Of a stretch of 64,000 nt of DNA, positions 18,738 to 29,643 are shown piece after piece (the stretch's first letter is position 1; each line of letters opens with the position of its first letter). The position numbers were made by a program, and so were the translations under genes. Source of the DNA: Meira nashicola. Lineage: Eukaryota > Basidiomycota > Exobasidiomycetes > Exobasidiales > Brachybasidiaceae. The DNA lies in the NCBI GenBank assembly GCA_001600355.1, contig BCJU01000003.1, positions 2,980,519-3,044,518 on the forward strand, written 5' to 3'. The notes under the pieces were generated by a model, which saw nothing but the letters and a program-made list of their open reading frames with translations, had not been told where the DNA came from and made no database searches.

Positions 18738-21126
18738 ATGTTATTCGGCTTTATTTCAATCGCCTTACTCTCAATCACGGCAGCAAGATGTCAATCATTT
18801 GACGGGACAACATTCTTACATTATTCTTCTCCAGCTACAAGTTTTGAAGAAGTATTACCGATTGGAAATGGTAGGCTAGGATTATCAATGTACGGAACTG
18901 GATCAGAAAAGTTAATTTTAAATGAAGATTCAGTTTGGAATACGAATTTCGTAAATCGAGTAAATCCAAACGCAAAAGATTCATGGCAACGTGTTAGACA
19001 AGAAATAATTGATAATAAATATAATCAAGCTGGAAATGATGGATTAGCAAATATGGTACCTGAAAATGATGAACCGGGAAGATATCAAAATGCTGGTTTC
19101 TTAAATGTTGATTTAGGACAAAATCAATCGGAAATGTCAAATTACGTTCGTTGGTTAGATACGATTAATGGAATCACGGGTACGAATTATACAAATTCTG
19201 AAGGAAGTCAATTCACACGTTTAGCCGTTGCAAGTTATCCTGATGGAGTTATGGCAATGAGAATTTTATCAGATAAAACATTTAATGCAAATATTTCATT
19301 TAGTCGTGATGCAAATGTATACAATCAAACTGCAACTACAGATAATGGAAAGAATGCATTATTGATGTATTCTGGTAGTGATGATCAACCTGGAGGATTA
19401 GATTTTGCTATGCAGGGTCGTATCGTTGTCGATCAAGGAGGTTCAGTAAATGCGAATGGTAATAATATTACTGTTTCCAACGTTAAGACACTGGATATAT
19501 TTATGGATATCGAAACTACTTATCGTCAAACAGATTATAAAGGTCAAACAGATACTGTTTTAGATGCAGCAGTTTCCAAAGGATGGGATACTATATTTAA
19601 CAATGCAGTTCAAGATCATGCAAAATTGGCAAATTCTGTTTCATTAGATTTGGGAACTTCTTCTGATTCTTCAATCTCACAAAATTCAACAGATCAAAGA
19701 TTGAGTGCTTTCAAAACATCACCTGAAAATGATAATGAATTGATGACATTAGTGTATAACTTTGGACGTCATTTAATCATTTCTTCTTCTCGTCAAGGTA
19801 CAAAATCTTTACCTTCAAATTTAGTAGGTTTATGGCTCGATCAACTTACAGCAGCATGGGGAGGAAGGTTTACGGTAAATATAAATATTGAAATGAATTA
19901 TTGGTCCGTTGGAGCAGGTAATTTAGCAAGTGAAACACAAATAAGTTTATTCGATTTAATGGATTTAGCACGTGAACGTGGTAGTCAAATGGCAAAAGAT
20001 ATGTATGGAATCGAAGAAGGAATAGTTTTTCATCATAACCTTGACCTTTGGGGAGATGCAGCACCGGTTGATAATGGAACGAGATATACTCTTTGGCCAA
20101 TGAGTGCTCCTTGGTTAGCAACTCATTTAATGGAACACGTTCGATTTACTAATGATTTAGATTTATTAAAGAATAGAGGATTACCTTTCCTTTTAGATAC
20201 TTCTGCTTTTTATGATAGCTTCTTATTCGAATATCAAGGTGATATGGTAACCGGTCCTTCTTGTTCACCTGAGGCAGGATTTCAAATTCCATCAGACGGA
20301 GATTCACCTGGAACGGAAGAAGGAATGGATATCGCACCTGCAATGGATAATCAACTTTTATGGCAATTATACTCTGATATTGATGAAGCATATCAATTAT
20401 TAAATGATGCAAATAATTCAAACGCAATTCATGCTCGTCAAATGCAATCAAAATTAAGACCAAACTTTTTAGGTTTCTATGGACAAATTCTTGAGTGGAG
20501 AGAAGAATATGTTGAATCAGATCCTGGAATAACACATATTTCACCTTTATGGGCTTTACATCCGGGTAAACAATTTTCACCTTTAATCAATCAAACTTTA
20601 TCAGAAGGTGCACTTAAATTACTTGATCATAGAATGGCAAACGGTGGAGGTGCAAATGGATGGTCAAGAACATGGGTTGCAAATTGTTATGCACGTTTAT
20701 TTGACGGTGAAGCAGCATGGTCAAATTCACAAGAAACATTAAAAACGTTTTATTAAAAAACTTTGGAATTCAGATTCAGGTTCAGGAACACCTTTTCAAA
20801 TTGACGGTAACTTTGGTTATCTTTCTACAATTCAAGAAATGTTATTACAATCACATACAGGAACTGTTCATATCTTACCTGCTTTACCTCAAAATGTTTC
20901 ACAAAACGGTGGAAGCGTAAAAGGTTTACAAGCCCGTCAAGGATTTTCAGTTGATATAGATTGGGATAAAAGTGCAAATCTTAAACAAGCAATTATTACC
21001 TCAAATTGGGGTAACGAATTATCCATTCGTTTAACAAACGGAACAAATATCTTAGTTGATGGAAATCCTTATACTGATCCTTTGCAAACAACAAAAGGTC
21101 AAAAATTCACAGTTACCTTGGCATAA
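18738..21126 (+). CDS. GH95 alpha-L-fucosidase, interrupted by a frameshift
   Basis: A secreted glycoside hydrolase family 95 enzyme, expected to release alpha-1,2-linked L-fucose or galactose. The start at 18738 gives a signal peptide (MLFGFISIALLSITAARC); an earlier ATG at 18699 lacks one. Family segments: LPIGNGRLGLSMYGTG, LILNEDSVWN, MNYWSVGAGNL and MANGGGANGWSRTWVANCYA. The frame stops at 20756 after SQETLKTFY. The missing GH95 C-terminal part, including TPFQIDGNFGYLSTIQEMLL and HILPALPQNVS, continues in the +1 frame to 21126. The point of change is a T-run at about 20748-20751, where one extra T explains the shift. I saw no workable intron. It is either a recent pseudogene, an indel error or, least likely, programmed frameshifting. 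Confidence 0.8.
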
Positions 21127-21365
21127 ATATGCTTATATTTACATCTGATCTTCTTCTTGCATATGTACATGGCACGTACGGCGAAAATGCCGAACGCTAA
21201 AAAGATATGCCGAAATTTTGCTGTTCCCGTGGCAGAACTTTTATTTATCCGTAATAATTATAATTCATCGAACTTCTATTTTCATTTCCGTAGGAAAACA
21301 AATAGTGATCGAAGGATGGTTAATAATTGTAGCTTCATCTCCGTCTAAGGCTCATCTACGCATAA

Positions 21366-21378
21366 GCAGCGCAGCGCG
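21366..21378. repeat. CAGCGCAGCGC motif, copy 3
   Basis: GCAGCGCAGCGCG lies downstream of the GH95 gene and shares CAGCGCAGCGCGTT with copy 2. Confidence 0.5.
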
Positions 21379-22020
21379 TTGATTAGCGAGCGTAATGCTG
21401 TCATCAATACTTCTAATCATCTTCCGTAAAAACTGCCCGTGTATGTATTTATGTGTATGTGTGTGTGTCCTTTTGTGTGGCTGGCTTGCATGAATACTGG
21501 TGACGTGCATTTCTTATCAATAGCGCCATCACACTATTTCTTTTTTTATTGTTCTCGTTTTTTCTTTTCACAGCACAAGCATCGGTTCCGAGTAGGCAGT
21601 TCGGGGTAACAACTGCCCTTATTATTTAGTCTATCTACCGGTTTGTACACACACGCACAAGAGAGAATTCCTTAAAGGCGTTTGAATTCTGCCTTGCCCA
21701 CGCGCCCGCTGTACTGTGCTTTGCTGCTTAGAGTACGCGTCGTTCTTTTTTGTCATGAAATGGTCCCATATTTAACCGCTGCATAAGACTTTTTATCTAC
21801 GAAAGAACAATGAAAAGTTGAACGTAACTATCACAATGAACCATTGATCAGACCCTTGAAAACAATTTAATCTGGTCAATATTATATGTATGTGGTGGTG
21901 AACATATACATAGGTACCATCTACCTATTTATTCAACCTCGCTACTGGAGAAGATGAAATTCACAAGAAGGGAGATGCAAGGTACGTATACAGGAGCGAT
22001 GCGGGCAAATGTGCCGATTT

Positions 22021-22027
22021 GTGTGTG

Positions 22028-22102
<75 letters not shown>
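22021..22102. repeat. Compound GT microsatellite
   Basis: About 80 bases of GT dinucleotide, broken twice by TTTG at positions 24 bases apart (near 22042 and 22066). This suggests duplication of a block as well as slippage. Confidence 0.9.
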
Positions 22103-22889
22103 TAAACGACGATCATACGTCCGTACGTATGTATGTACGTAGAAAATTTAATGGAAAAAGTACTGTATGTGTAGTGAGAAAGTGTCTATGTACACCCGCC
22201 CACACAGAGATTAATTATGTAGAATGAATTTTAAAATCTTTTTTTCTTCTTAGCGTAAAATGGCAATCGCAGCTTTAAAGAAAAAAAGTCTTGACATGCC
22301 TTTGAAGGAACCGCGTTTTATTTAGACCTGGAGAATGTATTTCGGCAGCGGTTGACTACCCTCCGCGTCTTTTCAGGGCAATACAATACGTATGTAAGTA
22401 CATACATACATTCAATCCTTCATACGCAGAGCAGTTTGCCGTAACAGAATGGATGTATGAACATTCCATCCTACACATATGCTCAACAATCTCCTAATCT
22501 TTCTTCATCTGACTATCAGAACAACAACAAACTCTTTTGCTACTTACATCACCTTTATCCGATCTGCTACGGAAATTAGTAGGCGTTTTCTTTTATTCAC
22601 TCGATAATTTTCTGCTCAGCAAAGAGTTCAATAGCACACAAAAAGCATGACTGCGATAAACTAACATTTCAAACTTGAACGAAATACAATTCTTATTCTT
22701 ACGACCAACTTCCAATCTTTCTTAATCTCTTTTCTTCTTTTTTCTCCTTGACGTTTTCAAAAATAGCCCGGAGCACACTTTTAATCTTTGCGCTTGGGCA
22801 AATATTCTACTTCGAATTCACAATTTTTCATTTTTACGCATCCGAAGATTATCAATTTCCGATTCATTAAAGAAATTGTTGCCGTCAAA

Positions 22890-25800
22890 ATGTCCAATGC
22901 GGCTTCGGCCGGCGGGGAGCTAGGAGAGAGTTCTTCTTCACAAAATGAAAGAAATTTTCAACAGAAACAACAACAACAACAACACATATCTTTTGATCAA
23001 ACAGATCAATATTCAGATCAAATAGGAATGGCCTATACTACAGACGATAGGCGTGCAGCCGAACAGCTGAATTCACATTCACAACAATCGTATGATGGGA
23101 ACAGACATCATCTTCATCCATCTCAGCAGCAAGAACCGCGCGATCCAACGACTGGAACAAGTAAACCTTCTCCTGCTGTTTTGCAGACCGACTTTGCAGC
23201 ACAATCATCTGCACAACCGATAACCACTTCATATCCTTCAGTAATGAGCGGTGCTCCTGCCTCTCCTCAAAATCGATTTTATGGATTATCTCGCGATTTG
23301 AGCGGTCCTTCTGCCGATTCAGCTTTTTTACCTTCACCTTCTAATGCTTTACGCCCAATGGTAGCCAGTATGGATCAACAACATATAGCTGGAAGTGGAG
23401 TTGGGAATGTAGACGCTCGAAATACTATAACGGAAAAGGCTGGATCAAGTAGTCGAAGTGGGAATTCGAGCAGAACACCTTCGGTAGCGTCAGCAACAGC
23501 ATCACAGTCTAATCTGCCCGCAATGCCAAGTATGACCACGCACGGAAGAACAGCTCCTCCTTCTTCTGCAACTGGGCAACCTGATGGATCTTCACAATTC
23601 AGTATTGAGGTAATTGCAACTTCTTTTGATAAACGTGGTTATCCAATTTTCTCAGGTCGTGCAGCACGTATTCGTGGAATAATACGATTAAGAGCAGTTG
23701 CAGGCTGTCATGTAGAGATCAAATTGGGTGCATACATTTGTCAAGGTTCACCGGCTGCCGTTTGGGATGGAGTCGCATTAATGCCTCCAGAATCGGGACA
23801 TGATCACAAATTGTTCAGCATCAGAGAGAATATTCCTTTGAACGATAGTATGATGAGAACGCGTGAAGGCATTTCGCCAACATCTGCAGGTTCGGATGAC
23901 TTCATCTTTGAAACGCCTTTTGACTTCAACCTTCCTTTGGGTATGTCGACTCGATACGTGAATGGAGAGGCAACTGTTGCAGCAGTCGCACTACCACCTT
24001 CTTTTGAAATCTCATCCGAGAGTATCTCTCGAGAGAAGGAGTTGATCCGAAGCACAAATAACTCTTTGAAAAGTAGTGCTGCAAGTGTTCGAAGCAGAAG
24101 TAGTCGTCTTACAAGTCTAGCAGCCACGACTACTTCTGTCGGAAATACGATCCGAGATGTGATGGAAAAGGGATTCGGAGAGGTGTATAGACTTGGATGT
24201 TTCTATACGATGGAATTCTCATTGATTCGTACCCCCAATGCAGATAGCACGCCAAAGAAGAAACTATTTGGTAAAAGCAAAGCACCGAAACCTACAGTCT
24301 TGGATACAATCACTGTTCCTTTTATCTTCTTGGGTGAACAATCAACCGAACAACCACCTCCCCTTTCGATCCCGGCCACATTGATTGCCAACGCGGTGGC
24401 AAGACCGGGATCTTTCTTGGGTGATGGATGGCAATGCGAGCATGCATCGGCAAAATGGCCAGGAAAAGGAGCAAAGAATGTAAAAAGACAATTGGATATC
24501 GAAATGCATATGCCGTTCCCAGCAACGATGCATGCACCTTCGCTTTTTCCCGTCTTGATCATCTTGAGACCTCATGATTCAAAATTATTATCAGCCGTTC
24601 CTGTAGACTTTATTCCAACTTCTCCAGTACAAGATGAAGGAACGTGGAGTAAGGGTGGTAGCAGCGGGGGTGGCGGCGTAAGTGGTGCTTCTACGCATAG
24701 CAGACAAACCTCCGTTTCCACACAGAGAGCACGAAATAGTACAATTAATCAACAATCGACTCCCGAGATGCAAAGTGAAGGAAGAATGTCTTCCAACGAT
24801 CACCAGGATAATGAGACTGGAGGAATGTTGAGCCGATTCATGCGAAGCAGCTTATCTTTATCGAGGAAAGCCTCTAATCCTGCTCTGAGTGGATTAGCAA
24901 GCTCACAAAGTTCGCATTCATTACGTCAAATCCAATCACAAAGTGAGTCATCACATTTGGAAGACTTCAATCCGCCACATACGCCGACCAGCACATCCAC
25001 AGCAGGCGGAAAAGCTGGCGCTGGGCAGTCGATCCGGGATGCTATGTCAAGTAAATTAGGAAGAAAAAGACCAAACACAGCTCCAACAAGTCATTCTAGC
25101 AGTGATGGAAGGTCAAGAGCAAGTGGATCTACCATGTTGGGATCTGGAGGTCAGTATATCGGTAACCTTTCAGGCTTGGTTCGTGTTTCGCTTGTTCAAA
25201 CTACATTTTGTATCGGATCAGGTCCTTCTGAACCGCCAAAGAATATTCGTAAATTAGTCTCGATGGCTGAAGTGGAAGAATTAGAACCTGAAGCATTACG
25301 TACAATGGTACGTTCAACAAATACGAATGCAAATGGAACTGAAGAACGAGAAGATGAACATCAAGCGTTGTTACGAGAAGTTTTAAGTGAACAGTTGGGC
25401 AACAAAGGTGTTCGTGTTTTACGTGCTTTATTCCGTGTTGGAAGTGATCCAACGCCTTCTTTCCGTTGTCAAGGTATAGAGTTACGTTATGGCATCAAAG
25501 TGGACTTGGTCCCTTTCCAAGTACGTGATAAATCGTATCGAACTAGACCTGGCAGTGGCGGGACGTTTGGTATAGGTGCTTCTAGCGCTACCAGCAGTGG
25601 AGGAACACCAAGTGAAGCAGGCGGTTCAGGATCAATTATTGGAGGTGGAAGAGTAGGAGGTCATCATGCATACAATAGCCTAAGTTCTCCAACAAGAGCG
25701 ACAAATGCCGTACCTGTAGGAATGGTAGGCAATGAAAGTAGTCTTTCTTCGCCGGTTTCTAGAACCGCCCCCCATCTTTCACCACGTTTTTCATCTTACC

Positions 25801-26039
25801 GAAGTTCAACAGATGCTTCAAGAAGCGAACAAGGTCAAACGACTATTCCATCGTCAATTACTGGATCAACGATTGGAGGAAATTTTTCAGAAGCATCAAA
25901 GAATAATCCACCACACTTTAGTAGTGGTGAGACTGTAGCCAGTACAGTTTACGCAGATCGTGTCCAATCTCTCGATAAGATCGAGAAAGGAGTTGGAGTA
26001 TTATTTTCTACAGTTCGAATGGTTCGTGCTGCTGTTTAA
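22890..26039 (+). CDS. Large intrinsically disordered protein with possible arrestin-like domains
   Basis: 1049 residues in one frame, taking the ATG at 22890 (AAAATGTCC context) rather than the in-frame ATG at 22788. The N-terminal 230 residues are Gln/Ser-rich and disordered. A structured part starts near FSIEVIATSFDKRGYPIFSG and continues with RAARIRGIIRLRA, LDTITVPFIFLGEQS, an FPVLIILRPHDSKLL segment and, after a Ser/Gly-rich linker, LSGLVRVSLVQTTF and GIELRYGIKVDLVPF. The beta-rich pattern and the YP.F.GR..RIRG.I.L segment recall the N-terminal arrestin fold. That assignment is a guess from texture, not a recognised signature. If correct, the protein could be a trafficking adaptor. No neighbour clarifies its job. 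Confidence 0.6.
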   Translation: MSNAASAGGELGESSSSQNERNFQQKQQQQQHISFDQTDQYSDQIGMAYTTDDRRAAEQLNSHSQQSYDGNRHHLHPSQQQEPRDPTTGTSKPSPAVLQTDFAAQSSAQPITTSYPSVMSGAPASPQNRFYGLSRDLSGPSADSAFLPSPSNALRPMVASMDQQHIAGSGVGNVDARNTITEKAGSSSRSGNSSRTPSVASATASQSNLPAMPSMTTHGRTAPPSSATGQPDGSSQFSIEVIATSFDKRGYPIFSGRAARIRGIIRLRAVAGCHVEIKLGAYICQGSPAAVWDGVALMPPESGHDHKLFSIRENIPLNDSMMRTREGISPTSAGSDDFIFETPFDFNLPLGMSTRYVNGEATVAAVALPPSFEISSESISREKELIRSTNNSLKSSAASVRSRSSRLTSLAATTTSVGNTIRDVMEKGFGEVYRLGCFYTMEFSLIRTPNADSTPKKKLFGKSKAPKPTVLDTITVPFIFLGEQSTEQPPPLSIPATLIANAVARPGSFLGDGWQCEHASAKWPGKGAKNVKRQLDIEMHMPFPATMHAPSLFPVLIILRPHDSKLLSAVPVDFIPTSPVQDEGTWSKGGSSGGGGVSGASTHSRQTSVSTQRARNSTINQQSTPEMQSEGRMSSNDHQDNETGGMLSRFMRSSLSLSRKASNPALSGLASSQSSHSLRQIQSQSESSHLEDFNPPHTPTSTSTAGGKAGAGQSIRDAMSSKLGRKRPNTAPTSHSSSDGRSRASGSTMLGSGGQYIGNLSGLVRVSLVQTTFCIGSGPSEPPKNIRKLVSMAEVEELEPEALRTMVRSTNTNANGTEEREDEHQALLREVLSEQLGNKGVRVLRALFRVGSDPTPSFRCQGIELRYGIKVDLVPFQVRDKSYRTRPGSGGTFGIGASSATSSGGTPSEAGGSGSIIGGGRVGGHHAYNSLSSPTRATNAVPVGMVGNESSLSSPVSRTAPHLSPRFSSYRSSTDASRSEQGQTTIPSSITGSTIGGNFSEASKNNPPHFSSGETVASTVYADRVQSLDKIEKGVGVLFSTVRMVRAAV

Positions 26040-26783
26040 ATAGGATGAGATCCTCTTTTTGCAATTGAACAATTTTTAGAATCTTATATGCAGTATCTCT
26101 TCTGATTCAAGACCTTTCATCGATTCACATATACAAATCTCCTTATTTTTATCTTCTTTTCATTCTCATCCTCAATTCCTAATCACACATCATTGATACC
26201 ATTATTCAAGCAAACCCTCATCACTATCCAACAATGCCATCATCATAATTCCAATATCAACCTAAATGTATGTACTTAACAGCTTTAAAACGCTTTTCAA
26301 AAAAGATGCTTTACCACAGAAAAGTCAAAATGTACTTTTAGCATCAAGTCCGATTGTTCGATTGTTCATTTGTCAAATACGACAACCATCTAAAACGGCT
26401 CCGAAAGTTTGCGTCTTGTTAAAATCCGATTTCTCGAACAGGTCGTCAGCAAGGAAAGAGGAAAAAAAATGACGCGTCGTATCACAACAGTAATCAAAGG
26501 TATCGATTTTTGCGTGTTTACAAAATTACGTACACTAGGCTAGGCCAGAAAGAAAAGAGACAAAGGGGACAAAAATACACTCAAACTCCGAGAAATTGCC
26601 GCCCTGGTCGATGATATGATGATTGGCGTCAAAAGCCGCGTTTTCTAGGTGTATACTTGTATTAGACTACACAGATGTGCATTTTCACCTCTCTCTTCCT
26701 ACTCCCTTACTCACCTTCTTATCAACAACAACAACCTTATTCGATGCTTTTATTCTTGCGATAATCAAGAGGGCTTTTGAAAG
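26040..26783. other. Spacer upstream of RING gene
   Basis: Tandem-oriented spacer of 744 bases without a supportable gene. It contains an AT-rich 3' region and a TC-rich stretch before the RING start. Confidence 0.5.
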
Positions 26784-28448
26784 ATGGGTTGTACAATCTG
26801 TTTGGAGGCTTTTGGGGATGATGATGATCGAGGGATGCGTCCGGTGGCGCTACCATGCGGACATGTGTTTCATAGAATTTGCAGTGATGCATGGTTGAGG
26901 GAATGCAGAACAAAAGGTAGTCCTGCTTGTTGTCCTATTTGCAAAAAAGAACTTGGTGAATCTCATTCAATACCTTTATGGCCAAGTGATGTAAATGATT
27001 TAGATGTTTACGTTCAAAATCGTAATCGAAGACAAGATAAACAAAGAACGATTAACGATCGAGCACGTCAAGCTCCCGCAGCAAAAGCATTAGATAATTA
27101 TATGACTAGGGATGCTCAAAGTGCACTTTTAGGAAAACTTATGGACTTTCGTCAACATATAAATGCGTATGTTATGTCTGTCAATAATGTTTCTATGTCT
27201 GCCCATGGTGGTGAAGATCGCATTTTTCGTTTATTCAATGATGTTACAAAAGCACCTGCTCAAAATGCAGAATTTCGTGATGCAATCAAATCGCTTTCTG
27301 CTGCTACTTCAACTTTATCGACTACTGTGCAATCAATTGAATCGGATCGTAAACAAATCGAATCTGATAAAATCAATACAAGTGTTAGTTTGGAAAGAGC
27401 AGAAGTGATGCGTAAATCCTGGCAAACTCATATGGAGACTAAAGCATCGGAAGAACAACGTATGAACGACAATAAACGTCAAGTGGACGTTCTCATGCGT
27501 CATGCGAAGAAGGAATTGCAAGATTTAGAAAGGAAAAAGGCAGAATTGGCCAAAGAACGAGAATCGATGAAGCATGAAGTGCAAGAACAGAAGAGACAAG
27601 TTGCCGTAGCACGCGTTGAAGCAGCTCAACTTATGGCAAAGTATCGTGGAGATACGGATGTGGAAGTTCAAAAGATGACAAGTTATATGCAAGAACAAGA
27701 ACGTCTACGCATTGAAGCGGAACAGTTACGCAACGTCTCGGAAGAATCAAAGAAATGGCTTGCTGATCGTAATAAGTTGATCAGTACAAAGTTAGACAGT
27801 ACGCGATTGGAGAACAAGAATCTCAAAGCAGAAATTCAGGCTCTCAAAGCCAGATTGTCAACTCAAATCGACGATTTTAAAGGCAAAGGAAAAGAGGAAG
27901 AGGAAGAGACTGGTAATGCTGTAAAGCGTGAGCCAGCAGAAGGAGACGATCTCTCAGCCAATGAAGCCAGCACATCCTCTTCAAGCAAACTCGATGACAT
28001 TCCTAGTTTCACACAAGGATCTAGTGAAGGTAGCGCAAAACAAGAGGAGGATGACGAGGATGACGACGGTATAGTGATCCTTGATGATGACATTGAAGCT
28101 GAATTTGATGATAAGAGCTATGCTTTGCCCAGTTGGATTAATACTGCCCACAAGGCACCAGTGGCTCGTCCATCCAGCAGTAGTGCATGGTCCGGAACAA
28201 GTGGAAATGTCACGTCCTTTGCACCTTCTAATCGTCAAGGACTAAGACGAACACGTACAGAAATTTCGATCGATGATGACGATGAACAAGATGATTCGGT
28301 AGAATTCGTTACTTGTAAACAGAGAAACACTGGCACAACTACAACTCCTCGATCTGGTCTTTCCGATTCAATGCCGAGTAATTCTACTTTAATCGATCGA
28401 ATCATGTCTGGTTCTCGTCAAGCATTTGGGCCCAGGAGACGGCGTTGA
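26784..28448 (+). CDS. RING-finger coiled-coil E3 ligase with SUMO-interacting-like motif
   Basis: 554 residues, intronless. The N-terminal RING begins at residue 3: CTICLEAF, then LPCGHVFHRIC and ACCPICKKELG, a complete C3HC4 set. Residues of about 150-370 form a long charged coiled coil (for example ERKKAELAKERESMKHEV). The C-terminus is acidic and Ser-rich and contains DDGIVILDDDIEAEFDD, which fits the hydrophobic-core-plus-acidic pattern of a SUMO-interacting motif. A second candidate is TEISIDDDDEQDD. The protein ends in a basic FGPRRRR tail. N-terminal RING plus coiled coil resembles TRAIP/NOPO-type ligases involved in DNA damage responses; the SIM-like motif also allows a SUMO-targeted ligase. 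Ubiquitin ligase activity is well supported; the pathway is inference. Confidence 0.8.
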   Translation: MGCTICLEAFGDDDDRGMRPVALPCGHVFHRICSDAWLRECRTKGSPACCPICKKELGESHSIPLWPSDVNDLDVYVQNRNRRQDKQRTINDRARQAPAAKALDNYMTRDAQSALLGKLMDFRQHINAYVMSVNNVSMSAHGGEDRIFRLFNDVTKAPAQNAEFRDAIKSLSAATSTLSTTVQSIESDRKQIESDKINTSVSLERAEVMRKSWQTHMETKASEEQRMNDNKRQVDVLMRHAKKELQDLERKKAELAKERESMKHEVQEQKRQVAVARVEAAQLMAKYRGDTDVEVQKMTSYMQEQERLRIEAEQLRNVSEESKKWLADRNKLISTKLDSTRLENKNLKAEIQALKARLSTQIDDFKGKGKEEEEETGNAVKREPAEGDDLSANEASTSSSSKLDDIPSFTQGSSEGSAKQEEDDEDDDGIVILDDDIEAEFDDKSYALPSWINTAHKAPVARPSSSSAWSGTSGNVTSFAPSNRQGLRRTRTEISIDDDDEQDDSVEFVTCKQRNTGTTTTPRSGLSDSMPSNSTLIDRIMSGSRQAFGPRRRR

Positions 28449-28932
28449 GAGACACTTTTCTCGAGCACTCATTTGTATTTTACCAATTCAATATTTTGCC
28501 TCTTTTCATACCTACATATGTACATCACTACAATCTTATACAACATTGCTATACCTTCATTCATCATCCGCTTGTGGTAAAACTTAAAGATTTCCTATTT
28601 GACCATTAGAGGTGCGGGCAATCAAGAACCACGCGCGTTTCTGATTGCCCCGCGCTGACCCACGTGATTCGGAATTTTTCTTGAACATGCATGCAAGGAA
28701 AGAACAAATTGTACAAAATTTAAAGCGCACTCAGCCGGCGTGCAGGCATTGCAAATCTTCCAATTCTCTTCCCTCCATCATCAACTCCTCTTACCGCGCA
28801 TTCCCATCCATAGCGGTTTCGACTCTCTGATCAAGAGTCTTGCAAGATATCACTCGTCACCAAACCTCGGTAAGAAAGGATATTGATAATCATCACACCT
28901 AACTCAAGTCCAACCCGGCCACATAATCAAAG
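28449..28932. other. Spacer with stem-loop, upstream of RLP24
   Basis: No gene is seen. It carries a stem-loop at 28614-28653 and a CACGTG E-box at 28661-28666. The E-box is a plausible promoter element for the ribosome biogenesis gene downstream. Confidence 0.5.
28614..28653. repeat. Stem-loop of 14 bp with two bulges
   Basis: GCGGGCAATCAAGAA (28614-28628) pairs with TTCTGATTGCCCCGC (28639-28653), leaving single-base bulges and a 10-nt GC-rich loop. It is visible directly; the function is unknown. Confidence 0.5.
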
Positions 28933-29541
28933 ATGCAGATCAGACATTGCTTCTTCTGCTCTTCGGCAGTATACCCCGGTCGTGGAATCATGTTTGTGCG
29001 TAATGATGCAAAACAAATGATTTTTTGCAAGAGTAAATGTCACAAGAACTTCAAGATGAAACGTAATCCACGTAAAGTTCGTTGGACGAAAGCATTCCGT
29101 AAAGCGGCAGGAAAAGAAATGACTGTTGATTCAACTTTAGAATTCGAAAAACGTAGAAATGTTCCTGTTCGTTATAATCGTGAATTGGTTCAACAAACTC
29201 TTGTAGCAATGGATCGAATCGCTGAAATTCGTGCAAAGAGAGAAGCTGCATTCTATAGAGCTCGAATGGCAAGAGCTCGTGCTCGTCAAAGCGTTAATGG
29301 TGTTTCTACTACTTCTCGTGTTCAACTTCAACGTGCTCGTGATCGTGCTGAAGTCGAACGTTCATCTCATTTGGCACCAGCAATCGCTGCTGAAAAGGAA
29401 GCACAAGTTGATGAACAAGCTCGTCGTGAACGCATTCGTGTCCGTGTGCTCGAACGTCGTCAAAGGAATGCCAAACGAAGCGCTTTGGTTTCAAGTGGCG
29501 TTTCCGGTCAAAGTATGTCGATGGACACCACCATGTCATAA
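28933..29541 (+). CDS. RLP24: Ribosome biogenesis protein RLP24 (60S assembly factor)
   Basis: A 202-residue L24e-family protein. It has the four-cysteine zinc motif ([11 protein letters not shown] and [10 protein letters not shown]), the strongly conserved stretch [18 protein letters not shown], and then a long basic helical extension rich in Arg, Ala and Glu. The extension and the length (yeast Rlp24 has 199 residues) separate it from ribosomal protein eL24 itself. RLP24 holds the eL24 site on pre-60S particles and recruits the AAA ATPase Drg1/Afg2 in the cytoplasm. It is intronless. The gene is convergent with SSL1, with about 100 bases between stops. The assignment rests on direct motif recognition. 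Confidence 0.92.
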   Translation: MQIRHCFFCSSAVYPGRGIMFVRNDAKQMIFCKSKCHKNFKMKRNPRKVRWTKAFRKAAGKEMTVDSTLEFEKRRNVPVRYNRELVQQTLVAMDRIAEIRAKREAAFYRARMARARARQSVNGVSTTSRVQLQRARDRAEVERSSHLAPAIAAEKEAQVDEQARRERIRVRVLERRQRNAKRSALVSSGVSGQSMSMDTTMS

Positions 29542-29643
29542 TGTTTTGACTATTTATACATTTCATTTCTGTGACTTTCTACTGTACAATAGCATCTATT
29601 TACCCGATGAAAAGGTTTGCGTGATCGAGATAATTGCAGCATT

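Larger units (their letters stand above)
21127..22889. other. Long spacer with microsatellite
   Basis: No gene is seen in this 1.76-kb stretch. It contains a CAGCGCAGCGC copy, a long GT microsatellite, TACGTATGTATGTACGT repeats just after it, and a pyrimidine-rich leader before the next start. Open frames over the GT tract encode only repeats such as VCVCV. Confidence 0.55.

Noticed and set aside
20741..20767. A 27-nt GT...AG intron that would bypass the GH95 stop
   Set aside because: It is far shorter than any other intron here and does not restore the correct frame.
21954..22227. Overlapping open frames encoding VCVCV-type peptides
   Set aside because: They are translations of the GT microsatellite with no coding features outside it.
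26266..26472. 68-residue plus-strand frame between the arrestin-like and RING genes
   Set aside because: No family feature, no promoter or splice context.
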